Part shown: positions 1 to 9,509 of the stretch, in pieces
How the letters are laid out: the number at the start of each line of letters is the position of its first letter
Numbering within the stretch: the first letter of the stretch is position 1
From: Pomphorhynchus laevis
Lineage: Eukaryota > Acanthocephala > Palaeacanthocephala > Echinorhynchida > Pomphorhynchidae
Direction: 5' to 3'
DNA: 64,000 nucleotides
Assembly: GCA_012934845.2 (NCBI GenBank)
Contig: WNNJ02000440.1
Location: 1 to 64,000, forward strand
Made by a program: the position numbers and the translations under genes
The notes under the pieces: model-generated
What the model was told of the DNA's origin: nothing
The model's input: the letters and a program-made list of their open reading frames with translations, nothing else
Database searches by the model: none

Positions 1-723
1 TGGCTAAGCGCTATCCCATTAAGCTGCGAAGATTATCACCTTTCCTCGACGGAATTCACAGACTCGATCGCGACTCGATATGGTTGGACTCCCAATGACC
101 GGGTAAACAGGTTGTGCGTGTGTGGTTCCGTGGCCGATTTGACTCATGTCTTGTCTTGCAAGAAGGGGGGACTTCTTATTGTCCGTCACAATGCAGTGCG
201 TGATGTAATTGCTAAGGAGTTGTCCCAAGTATGCCATGGTGTGGAGACTGAGCCGGTACTTCGAGCTATTGGGAGCCGTACGTGCTTTGAGTCGGCAACA
301 ACGTGCTGTGATCCGGACGCACGTCTCGATGTGGTCTGCAGTGGTTTATTTGAGAGTAGGTTCGTGCGAACGTTTCTGGATGTTGCCGTGTTTAATGCAC
401 ATGCAAGTTCCTATTCTCAGTCAGCAGCCGCATCATTCAGATACCATGAGAACCGAAAACGAGCAAAATACGATGAACGTGTAACAAACGTAGAAGGAGG
501 GACCTTTTTTCCTGTTATCTTTTCATCCGCGGGTGGTGCTGGCCCAGCAGCTTCGAGACTACTGAAAACCATCGCGGAAAAGGCTGCTTCCCATTCGCAG
601 ATGACTTACTCCGAAAGAATATGCAAGCTGAAGCGTCGGATTGCGTTCTGTCTTTGTCGAGCGTCTTCTGCGTGTATTAGGTGTGCACGATCAACACGGA
701 GCGCACCAATGGCTTCCTTCTGA
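1..723 (+). CDS. C-terminal part of RLE-type retroelement polyprotein (5' end outside window)
   Basis: Frame 1 is open from base 1 to the TGA at 721-723 (240 codons), so the coding region enters from outside the window. It contains a Cys/His cluster followed by an Arg-His motif (CVCGSVADLTHVLSC, then RHNAVRDVI), an ARLDVVCSG segment and an FLDVAVFNAHA segment. This is the layout of the PD-(D/E)XK-like nuclease that follows the reverse transcriptase in RLE-bearing non-LTR elements of the broad R2/Dong/Hero/NeSL kind. The same order occurs in the minus-strand copy at 9566-10990, which supports one family. The nuclease would nick target DNA for target-primed reverse transcription. The 3' UTR runs to an A-run at about 824-836 and holds GGCCCATTTG near 771, a motif shared with the other copies. 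Exact clade is uncertain. Confidence 0.8.
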   Translation, partial: WLSAIPLSCEDYHLSSTEFTDSIATRYGWTPNDRVNRLCVCGSVADLTHVLSCKKGGLLIVRHNAVRDVIAKELSQVCHGVETEPVLRAIGSRTCFESATTCCDPDARLDVVCSGLFESRFVRTFLDVAVFNAHASSYSQSAAASFRYHENRKRAKYDERVTNVEGGTFFPVIFSSAGGAGPAASRLLKTIAEKAASHSQMTYSERICKLKRRIAFCLCRASSACIRCARSTRSAPMASF

Positions 724-823
724 GAAGAGTCGATTGTTTAAAAATCTCTAAAATTGTTCCAATGTTTTAATGGCCCATTTGAGGGAACCTTCTAATGTAA
801 ATTAATAATAAATTTTCTCATTA

Positions 824-836
824 AAAAAAAAAAAAT
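824..836 (+). other. Poly(A) 3' end of the RLE-type element
   Basis: A run of about 12 A follows AATAATAAATTTTCTCATT, 100 bases after the stop codon. It marks the 3' terminus of the element that starts outside the window. Confidence 0.6.
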
Positions 837-839
837 TAA

Positions 840-1501
840 ATACAACAGCAGCAAAAGAGCGTAGAGCTCGTACAGGCTGGGTACAGGGTTAAAAAAATAT
901 ATCAATGAAAATCCGATTGTTTTAAGTTAGTACATTCTTCAGATTTCTCTTGAAGGACAAAATACTGGAGGCCGAAACCACTTGACTTGGTAGCTTATTC
1001 CAGCTTTTCCACGTTCGGTTGACAATTGTGTTAAATCTTCTTCGTGGACGAATGTGGGTCTTTAACGTGAGGTGATGTCCCCTCAATCTGTTTGAATTTC
1101 GAAGTTCGAACAGTTTGCGACAAACATGTTCCCTCTGCCCTTTTTGAACATTAAGCGCTGTCCACACAAACATTAAATCAGATGACTTTAAAGATTTCTT
1201 CACTGTGGTCACACCAAGTGCGTGAAGTCGAAAAATGAATGAGAGCTTGCGTTGGCTGGGTACAAGATGTGTGGCCTTGCGTAATATGGATTCGTACATG
1301 TTCATCTCTGTCGTAGTTTGAGGGTGACAGGCAGGTGAAGCGTATCTCATTAAAGATAAGACATAAGCATTGTAAATTAACTTAAAACTGGATGCGTCAA
1401 GCTGGCCAATGGTCCTTCTAATAAGTCCTAAAATTCGATCCAAGGAAAATATAATTAAGATAAGGAGTCATCAGGACGAACTGCTTGGTTATCGATTCCG
1501 C
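840..1501 (-). pseudogene. LINE reverse transcriptase C-terminus and 3' UTR (5'-truncated)
   Basis: The open frame (922 to about 1443, minus strand) encodes about 173 residues typical of the region after the RT palm in CR1/RTE-like LINEs: RILGLIRRTIGQL near the start, an LMRYASPACHP segment, an NRLRGHHLTLKTHIRPRRR segment, then the terminal block TWKSWNKLPSQVV with ILSFKRNL. This tail is a conserved thumb/C-terminal signature. There is no RT catalytic core, so the copy is 5'-truncated. The 3' UTR runs down to about 840 and abuts the poly(A) of the neighbouring element, which points in the opposite direction. Similar LINE tails are common in flatworms, but I cannot name the family. Confidence 0.75.
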
Positions 1502-1951
1502 ATGTGGGTCTTTAACGTGAGGTGATGTCCCCTCAATCTGTTTGAATTTCGAAGTTCGAACAGTTTGCGACAAACATGTTCCCTCTGCCCTTTTTGAACA
1601 TTAAGCGCTGTCCACACAAACATTAAATCAGATGACTTTAAAGATTTCTTCACTGTGGTCACACCAAGTGCGTGAAGTCGAAAAATGAATGAGAGCTTGC
1701 GTTGGCTGGGTACAAGATGTGTGGCCTTGCGTAATATGGATTCGTACATGTTCATCTCTGTCGTAGTTTGAGGGTGACAGGCAGGTGAAGCGTATCTCAT
1801 TAAAGATAAGACATAAGCATTGTAAATTAACTTAAAACTGGATGCGTCAAGCTGGCCAATGGTCCTTCTAATAAGTCCTAAAATTCGATCCAAGGAAAAT
1901 ATAATTAAGATAAGGAGTCATCAGGACGAACTGCTTGGTTATCGATTCCGC
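1052..1951. repeat. Exact 450-bp tandem duplication of LINE sequence
   Basis: Bases 1052-1501 and 1502-1951 match without any difference that I can see. The unit starts at ATGTGGGTCTTTAACG and ends at TTGGTTATCGATTCCGCA. The second copy repeats the first part of the minus-strand LINE frame (1489-1893) and stops inside it. Identity implies a very recent duplication or an assembly artefact. Confidence 0.95.
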
Positions 1952-3063
1952 AACCTAACTAGATGCGGACTACTTTCATAAAGATGCCATATTACATGGA
2001 AAACAAAGTTCATATGTCTATTATGTTATGCCAGTAGAACAAATCATATCACTTAACTGCGGCTACATGTTTGGCCACAACATTGATAAAAAATTATCAT
2101 ATTAAATAACAGAACAGCAGAATAATACGAATAGACGAAAAGCTAGAGATAAGTTCAGATTAAATAAACTAATTACAGATATAGAAACTTGATTAATCAA
2201 ATTTAGAAACTGTCTTCTTTTACACTAAATAATCTATGGGAAATCTAAACTGAGCAATGGAGTAAGATAACATATTCGTGGTATATATGATCTGAAACAT
2301 TAACATACCCATTTGTAAATAAGTTCATGCATACATATTAATGTTGTTTAACCTGTGATAAGACAGCTCACTTGGAGTCATAAGGTAGTGATCAAAGCCA
2401 TTTTTATGGTAACCATGATATTTTTGTTTCATTTTTAAAGTCAGAATCCTGAAAATGGTTGACCAATCAACCGAAGTTTTTTATTTATTACAAAAAGGCA
2501 TTCGATTTTGCCCGATTTTTACAAAGTAAATAAAAAGAAAATTCAATGCATGTAGTTATGACGTAAATACTAGCCGATCAAATCAATTTACAATGCCAAT
2601 CTCTGTTTGAATTTTTTATCAGTAGAGGCGATGATAATTTTATATGATAAAAAATTCCAAATATCGAGAACTCGGTGGGTCAACCCGCATATTATATTTG
2701 ACCAATCCATGAGCTTGCATCTAAATGGACAGATGATGAATTCTTAGCGTTCTCTATTATTGTGAAGTGATCAAAGGAAAATATTACCATATAATTAACG
2801 TTTAATTATGAAAAATGTGAACTCACCATACGAGCTCATTATATCAAAACACAATTTGAGCCCACGTCGAAGGGAAATCTTATTTATAGTCAAGGGAAAA
2901 CCCATTTTTAATCATTAAAGATGCAGTATAACTAAATAGTTATACAGAATCTTGACCATTTGTGGGCTAATTTTGGTAAATGTATTTTATTTATACAATA
3001 CAAAAAGTATTGTATAAAAAATTTAAACCAGAACAAAAAATTTAAACAGCTTAAACACACATT
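1952..3063. other. AT-rich DNA without recognisable gene
   Basis: No frame, splice pair or repeat unit recognised. Stop codons are dense in all frames. Confidence 0.5.
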
Positions 3064-3143
3064 CCAGATTATTCCTGTCAGTTCCAGATTATTCCTGTCA
3101 GTTCCAGATTATTCCTGTCAGTTCCAGATTATTCCTGTCAGTT
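3064..3143 (+). repeat. Four exact 20-bp tandem repeats in LINE 5' UTR
   Basis: CCAGATTATTCCTGTCAGTT is repeated four times without change, ending 47 bases before the ORF1 ATG. Tandem 5' repeats of this kind are known as promoter monomers in some LINEs. They probably mark the 5' end of the element. Confidence 0.9.
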
Positions 3144-3190
3144 CCGCTCGCTACGCTCGCGGATTGAGCTCAATCTATCGATAAAAGGTT

Positions 3191-4515
3191 ATGCCTAAAA
3201 AAGCGCGATCTCAGATCCCTGTTCCTGATCAACAATCTTCCACATCTAAATGCAATGATGGTTATACCAGCTTTGAAGTTGGATGCGATTCCAAAGATTG
3301 CGATGTATGGACACTTGTTCGTGTTAAAATATCCGACCACTCAGTGTATAAACTTAAACATTTCACTTGCGGTTTTTGTACATCAGTACGACTACTACAG
3401 TTATCCTGCTCATCTACTCCTGTATCACACACTACCACTCAGACCAATGCTGTTTTAGATGTTTCCCTCGCATCAACACCTGACTTCGCATCATATAATC
3501 CCATTATTGAACCTACTCTCTCACACACTCCTCGTTCAACTACGTACCAAACTTCCATTAATCTTTCTCATTCTAACAATGCTAACGGCAAAGCTTTTCA
3601 TCTCGTACCTCCTCTTTCCTATTCCTCCCCCAATCTAAATAAATCTCAAACTTCTTTATTCTCCTCACGAACTCCTTACTCGACCCCCCTGTATCACCTC
3701 TCAATAATTTACACCCTTCCATCAAAATCATTTCCAGTAACATTTCCGATCAACTAATTCAACACTCCATTCCTGTCACTCATGCCCCAACCTATTTTAA
3801 TTCTCCTTACTCTACCTCCCACGTAACACTTCCCAATAAGTTACATCCTTCATTTAAAATCATATCCAGTCACATCTCTGATCAACCGATTCAACACCCC
3901 GCTCCTGTCACACTTGCTCCAACCAATATTAATTCTTTATCAAGCACCCCTGTCATTTCCACTTCTATCTGCTCATCTACCTCGACTCCAACCAGCTCTG
4001 TCCGTCCACCACTTCCACGAAATCGTTTTCCTTCGCGCGATCGCTGTATAATCATATCAAACTTAAAGCTTTCCGAATCTGCTTCTCCACAATCTCGCCT
4101 CGATGATGATGTATCTGCTTTCAGGTCTATCCTAGCAACCATTCTTCCTGATGATAACCCATCACTCTTTAATAATATCGCTTCTGTATCCTTTATTCGT
4201 TTAAACAAATCCACTAAATCAAATCATCTCAGTCCTCCACTCTTAAAAATCGTTTTCCGACATAGTTCACATGCCTCTTCGGTACTCTCCCAACGTTTTA
4301 AACTTCTTACCACTTCATCTACTTGCCGTATCTTTCCTGACCGCTCCCCTTCTGATATTGCCCAGCTCAATTTAGCTCGCATTGAAAAACATCGACGTGA
4401 AACAAACGGCGAGTCATCCTTATCTATACGTAAAATCAACGGAAATTTTCACGTTCTTCACACAAGGCCAAAAATTCGATGGCGTCCCATCTCTCCCCCT
4501 TGTCTTCTTCGCTAG
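3191..4515 (+). pseudogene. LINE ORF1 (zinc-finger / RRM-like chaperone), one frameshift
   Basis: ORF1 opens at ATG 3191. Residues about 20-70 hold a PHD-like zinc-binding pattern (CNDGYTSFEVGCDSKDCDVW, then HFTCGFC), as in CR1-type ORF1 proteins. A long Ser/Thr/Pro-rich stretch follows, with an internal repeat (IISSNISDQLIQH against IISSHISDQPIQH). The first frame stops at 3757. The sequence continues in another frame to 4515, through an RRM-like segment (CIIISNLKLSES) and a basic C-terminus (ARIEKHRRETNGE). The shift lies near the C run at about 3683, where one base appears lost. ORF1 proteins bind element RNA and act as nucleic-acid chaperones. The last 37 bases overlap the ORF2 start. Confidence 0.75.
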
Positions 4516-7388
4516 TCGATCTCGCTCCTAAGCATACTTTTCGTCTTAGTCTATTCAATACTCGCTCCATTCTTCATAAAGCTGATATGCTTCTCGATAT
4601 CTTCGATCAATTATCTATCGATATTCTCTGCATTACCGAATCCTGGCACACTGACTCCAACGATCTTGCTATTCGTCGTCTATGTCGCTCTGGTTGTTCT
4701 CTAGTTGAATCAGCTCGTCAAATTACATCTCATACATCTACTGCGTCTAACCATGGCGGTATTGTTGCCATTGCTCGTCACCCAATGTCTTTACGTAAAA
4801 TCAACGTTAACATCCGTTACACCTCGTTCGAATTACTCATATGCAGATTATCAACGCCTTTCCCTCTGGAACTTGTGATTGTATACCGTCCAGGTTCAGT
4901 TGCCCCATCACGTATCTTCTTTAACGACCTTGCAGATCTAATGTCTCACTGTTCATTGTCTTATACTCCTTCTTTTGTTCTCGGTGACTTTAACATTCGT
5001 CTTGATCGCCCGTCTGACTCTGACTCTATCACTTTAACTAATCTTTTTTCTGATTTTAACTATAAATTACTTTCAACAAGCCCAACTCATATTCTCGGCG
5101 GTGCTCTCGACATCATTGCTGTTCCTAACTGCTTCAATGACTATACCTCCTTGTCAATTACTGATCCTGGTTTGTCCGATCATTTCCTTGTCACTCTTAC
5201 TCTTACTCGTCCCCATCCTCCTTCTCCGCCTTTACCATTATCTACACCAAGTCGACCCTGGAAGCTTCTCGATATCCCTATTCTCTGCACAGCCTTACTC
5301 AATTCTTCACTCTTTTCACTTCCTCTTAACTATCTCTCTCCCGATGATCTCTGCATTCTGTTTGATTCTGAACTTACGTCGATCCTCAATAACCTTCTAC
5401 CTAGTCGACTTCGACGTTCCCAGCGCTTGCGCCATGCTCCCTGGTTCGATTCTGACTGTAGTCTTTCTAAGCGTCGACTCCGTCACTCTTTTCGTATGTA
5501 TAAACGCTTTCTTAAACGTTCACCCAACTCACTCCCTCCAAATCTTCGTGATTCCTACTTTTCTCAACGCCGTTCACATCTCATTCTTATACGTACTAAA
5601 CGTACTCTCTTTTGGCGAAATCAACTCGAGTCATCTTCCAACTCGAAATCTCATTGGAAAATCTTAAACTCAATTCTTTCACGATCATCTACCCCTTGTA
5701 ATATAAATCCTGATGAATTTTCTTCTTATCTACAAACTAAGCTATCTAATTTACTTTCCCTACTACCCATAGCCCCCTTGTACCCACTCTTATCTTTAAA
5801 TACTTCCCTCCCAGAACTATTCCACCTTCTTCCCGTTTCGTCTGATGAAGTTTCTTCGGTTCTGCTGTCATTACCTAATAAAACCTCTCCTTCTGACCCA
5901 ATTCCCACTCACTTACTTAAAAATATCTGCACTTTTATCTTACCCTTCCTAACCACATTGTTCAACTCGTCCATCCGTAGCTGTACATTTCCTTCCATCT
6001 GGAAATGCGCCACTGTTCGTCCTATCATCAAAAAGCAATCTCTCGACTCTTCACTACCATCTTCGTACCGTCCAATCTCACTTCTCCCAACCCTCTCTAA
6101 ACTCCTTGAGCGTCTCGTTCTTAAGCAAGTTAATACATATCTCTATTCCTCTAACTTATTTCCTCCCTTCCAAGCCGCTTTTCGCTCTAATTACTCTACC
6201 GAAATTGCATGTCTTAAAGTTTATAACGACTTACTCATATCGCGCGATCATAAATTATGTAGTGTCATAGTTTCTCTTGATCTATCGTCTGCTTTTGACA
6301 TCGTCGATCACTCGATTCTTCTCCATCGCCTTCGTCATGATTATGGCTTCTCTTTACCCACTGTATCATGGTTTTCTTCATATCTATCAAACCGTACATT
6401 TCGCGTATACTCTAACTCTTCTCTCTCCCATCCTTCGTCCATTCCGTCCGGTGTTCCGCAAGGCTCCGTATTAGGCCCTATACTTTTCTCTCTTCTTCTT
6501 GGTGATTTGTCTTCGATTTCTCATAAATTTAACTTCCATGTTATGCAATATGCTGATGACATTCTCATCTATGCTCATGCACCTGTTTATCGTATTCGCG
6601 ATCTTAGTGTTTCTGCTTCCGACTGTCTTGTCTCAATTTCCAATCATCTTTCTTCCCTTCGCCTTTCTCTGAATCCTGATAAATCCAAAATTATGTGGAT
6701 CCTACCTCGACGCCTCGGCTTCGAACCTCCCTCCGTATCATTAAATTCTAAAATTCTTCCTATCGTTGATAATCTCGTTTTCCTAGGCTTCCATTTTGAC
6801 AACCGACTTTCACTTAAACCTTTCGTTAGAGATAAAGTACGCTCATCTACCTTGATACTCCGCAACCTCCGTCAAGTTCGTAGATTGATCGATTTCCCTT
6901 CTTGTATGACTCTCATATCATCTCTCCTTTTTTCTAGACTCGATTATTGTCTTAGTCTATTTTCCAACTCACCTAAATCCACTCTTCTTCCCCTACAACG
7001 CATCGTCAACGCAGCTGTCCGAATTCTCCTCCGTCTTCGTCGTTTTGATCACACATCCTACCATCTTGCTTCTCTCGATTTGCCTACAATTTATTGTCGT
7101 GTTCAAATTCGTCTTCTTATCGTTGCTTTCCGCCTTGTAACTTTTCATACCCCTTCATTTCTCAACCTTCCTTTTCTTGATAATTCTCGTCCTGTTTACT
7201 GCTCCTTGCGTTCCTGTAATTCCCTTCTTTTACATGTCCCAAACTACTCTACCTCCTTTGGACTCCGCTCCTTCCTGGTGGCTGCTCCTCTATCGTGGAA
7301 TCATCTGCCCATTCATATACGCCAATCAACTTCCCTGCAGTGCTTCAAACGACAAATCCGATCCCATCTGAACAATTTAACTGCTTGA
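4479..7388 (+). CDS. LINE ORF2: endonuclease and reverse transcriptase (969 aa)
   Basis: This is an intact 969-codon frame. The N-terminal apurinic-type endonuclease shows Asn27 (FNTRS), Glu54 (TESWH), VYRPGS near 136, GDFN at 169-172, ALDII near 209 and SDH at 233-235. The RT shows LDLSSAFD (catalytic Asp near 601), VPQGSVLGP from 659 and YADD at 691-694. The C-terminal thumb-like region is rich in the CR1/L2 signatures LQRIVNAAVRILL and AAPLSWNHLP. The protein would nick target DNA and prime reverse transcription of its own mRNA. All key catalytic residues are present, so this copy may be recent, although ORF1 is shifted. The start ATG lies inside the end of ORF1, so translation probably uses reinitiation. 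Confidence 0.95.
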   Translation: MASHLSPLSSSLVDLAPKHTFRLSLFNTRSILHKADMLLDIFDQLSIDILCITESWHTDSNDLAIRRLCRSGCSLVESARQITSHTSTASNHGGIVAIARHPMSLRKINVNIRYTSFELLICRLSTPFPLELVIVYRPGSVAPSRIFFNDLADLMSHCSLSYTPSFVLGDFNIRLDRPSDSDSITLTNLFSDFNYKLLSTSPTHILGGALDIIAVPNCFNDYTSLSITDPGLSDHFLVTLTLTRPHPPSPPLPLSTPSRPWKLLDIPILCTALLNSSLFSLPLNYLSPDDLCILFDSELTSILNNLLPSRLRRSQRLRHAPWFDSDCSLSKRRLRHSFRMYKRFLKRSPNSLPPNLRDSYFSQRRSHLILIRTKRTLFWRNQLESSSNSKSHWKILNSILSRSSTPCNINPDEFSSYLQTKLSNLLSLLPIAPLYPLLSLNTSLPELFHLLPVSSDEVSSVLLSLPNKTSPSDPIPTHLLKNICTFILPFLTTLFNSSIRSCTFPSIWKCATVRPIIKKQSLDSSLPSSYRPISLLPTLSKLLERLVLKQVNTYLYSSNLFPPFQAAFRSNYSTEIACLKVYNDLLISRDHKLCSVIVSLDLSSAFDIVDHSILLHRLRHDYGFSLPTVSWFSSYLSNRTFRVYSNSSLSHPSSIPSGVPQGSVLGPILFSLLLGDLSSISHKFNFHVMQYADDILIYAHAPVYRIRDLSVSASDCLVSISNHLSSLRLSLNPDKSKIMWILPRRLGFEPPSVSLNSKILPIVDNLVFLGFHFDNRLSLKPFVRDKVRSSTLILRNLRQVRRLIDFPSCMTLISSLLFSRLDYCLSLFSNSPKSTLLPLQRIVNAAVRILLRLRRFDHTSYHLASLDLPTIYCRVQIRLLIVAFRLVTFHTPSFLNLPFLDNSRPVYCSLRSCNSLLLHVPNYSTSFGLRSFLVAAPLSWNHLPIHIRQSTSLQCFKRQIRSHLNNLTA

Positions 7389-7472
7389 CTTTCTCATTTT
7401 TGTTTGTGGACTTGTAAGCGTACAGCTTGTACGCATTTGCCACATTAAATAAATTTGTATTATTATTATTAA
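7389..7472 (+). other. LINE 3' UTR with hairpin and ATT tail
   Basis: After the stop codon a short hairpin forms from GCGTAC (7417-7422) and GTACGC around AGCTT. CATTTGCCAC and an ATT-repeat tail follow. The position of this hairpin is kept in the relative ending at 22325 and in the 56-bp insertion at 45358, so it is probably the RT recognition site. Confidence 0.7.
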
Positions 7473-7479
7473 TACAAGT

Positions 7480-8335
7480 AGCGGTTAGCCTTCGAACATA
7501 CTAGCAAATTATTAAATTTAGTTTTCCTACCGGAGTTAATAATGCTTTCAAGATCGACATGCTATTTAACTTTTGAATCCTACTGTTCCGATATATTCTG
7601 ATAAATTTAAATTACTCTTTCCAATTTCCATATGGGTGTATTCGTTGTATTCAGCATTATGCATTTGGATTTCGACCATTCGAAAAATAATGTATATTTT
7701 TAAAACTATTTTTATTTTTCGGTGAAAAATAAGTTCACGATTTACCCTTAATGATTATTTTAAAATAATATATTTGTTACACCGCTGGTTGATTTATTCC
7801 GTAGGTGATAAAGTAAGCGTCAATAAAATTATGAATAGTAAAATATTATAAGCATTCGTATGTTCTAAGTGAATCACGTGCTGGATCCTTGTTCGGATTT
7901 TATAAATTCAACATTTTTTCTTAACTATTTATAGCAAGGCTTTATATAGATCATTACAATAGAGTAAATTCATTTCCTGAAAGGAAAACGCTAGTTACTC
8001 AACCGCATAATCGCAGCAATATATCTTCCGGTGGTTTTTAGTATAACATCACGTTACTGGAAATAATCACATGTCAACATGATCCGATATATCTGGCTTA
8101 ATTTTATCTATTAAATATATTGCATTATCAAACTAGTTGCATTTAATATTTGTTACTCCTTAATTTAATAAGCAATTAAAAGTTCTAAACATGCAAAGAC
8201 CTTTTAAATATTGAAGATTTAAAATTTGAAGATTTACCCATAAAAAACTGAGAAGCTAGTAAAAGTTAGGTACGATAGTTAGAAATAAAGGAATTATCTG
8301 TTATGTTGCATGATATAAAAGATTATAAAATACTA
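7480..8335. other. AT-rich DNA, nothing recognised
   Basis: No gene, known repeat or structured motif recognised. Confidence 0.45.
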
Positions 8336-8339
8336 TCAA

Positions 8340-8985
8340 ATCAGCTGACTGAGTCTACGTATTTTCTACGTATTTAATATAATTATAAAATAAACAAAAC
8401 ATAATGCTTAATCAAAATTTAATAATTAAATAATAGAATAAATAATTGTTATATCAAATTTTTTATAATTTAAATCAGGTTAAAATAAAAAATTGAAATT
8501 TAAAATAAAAGTCGTTTTTATAAATTGACTAATAAATAACGGACGATGTAAATTAAAAGTAATTTTTACTTAATAAAACTTTGACTCCTATTTCAATAAA
8601 TCAATTAAATCAGCTAACAGATAACTGAGTCTATGTATTTAATATAATTATAAAATAAACAAAACATAATAATGCTAAATCAAAATTTAATAATTAAATA
8701 ATAAAATTAATAATTGTTTTTAGATTTTCTATAATTTAAATCAAGTTAAAATAAAAAATTGAAATTTAAAATAAAAGTCGTTTTTATAAATTGACTAATA
8801 AATAACAGACGATGTAAATTAAAAGTAATTTTTACTTAATAAAACTTTGACTCCTATTTCAATAAATCAATTAAATCAGCTAACAGATAACTGAGTCTAT
8901 GTATTTAATATAATTATAAAATAAACAAAACATAATAATGCTAAATCAAAATTTAATAATTAAATAATAAATAATTATAAATAAT
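8340..8985. repeat. AT-rich tandem repeat, period about 266 bp
   Basis: Two full units and a partial one. GTCGTTTTTATAAATTGACT starts at 8511 and 8777, and CAGCTAACAGATAACTGAGT recurs at the same spacing. Related single pieces lie at about 48555-48650 (CAGCTAACTGAGTC...), near 19760-19830 and at 63860-63960. The unit is probably part of a dispersed non-autonomous element that has expanded locally. Confidence 0.85.
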
Positions 8986-8999
8986 TGTTATATAAGATT

Positions 9000-9509
9000 T
9001 TATATAATTTAATATAATTAAATTTTATATAGATTTTATATAATCTCTATCTAAACTGAAATGTTGTATTGACAGATCACGTTCCTTCGCTGTGATCATC
9101 AGTGACTTACTCAACATCTACTTTCCGATAATTTGAAACTTTTCGTTTCAGATTTTAAGATTTGCTATTTTTTTATTTGTACTAAGATCCACCACACTTG
9201 ATCTGTTGTGTTTACTTTGCCGATATGAACACGTTCAATATAACAGGCTATTAACTATAAAAATACTATAAAATATATCGACTATAATAATAAATATATT
9301 ATTTTATTAATATAAATATTAATAAATATAACGAATATAACCAAATATTTTACCCGTAAGTTAATAATTGTTGTCAACATAAACTAAAAAATAATATAAA
9401 AATTACTTATAATAAATAAATTATAAATTATATAAATAATTTATAAATTATAAAATTTTACTTATTTGTATATATTTTTTTTTAAATTAATCTATTATTA
9501 TTATTTTAC
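9000..9509. other. AT-rich spacer
   Basis: Mostly A/T, with a more complex block at 9060-9250 in which I recognise nothing. Confidence 0.4.

Larger units (their letters stand above)
3064..7472 (+). mobile_element. Near-complete CR1/L2-like LINE
   Basis: The element has a 5' UTR with four 20-bp tandem repeats (3064-3143), ORF1 (3191-4515), ORF2 (4479-7388), a short 3' UTR with a hairpin (about 7412-7430) and an ATT-repeat tail (to about 7472). ORF1 and ORF2 overlap by 37 bases. ORF2 has an apurinic-type endonuclease and an RT but no RNase H, and its C-terminus (SFLVAAPLSWNHLP, then SLQCFKRQIRSHL) is the CR1/L2 group pattern. A decayed relative lies at 19985-22325, an internal fragment at 40463-40978 and a bare 3' tail at 45358-45413. 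I found no clear target-site duplication. Confidence 0.88.

Noticed and set aside
3064-3143. Possible CRISPR-like or satellite repeat
   Set aside because: Four head-to-tail 20-bp units with no spacers, directly upstream of LINE ORF1; best read as 5' UTR monomers.
5101-5667. A 188-codon frame inside the LINE
   Set aside because: It overlaps the intact ORF2 in another frame; hydrophobic by codon shift.
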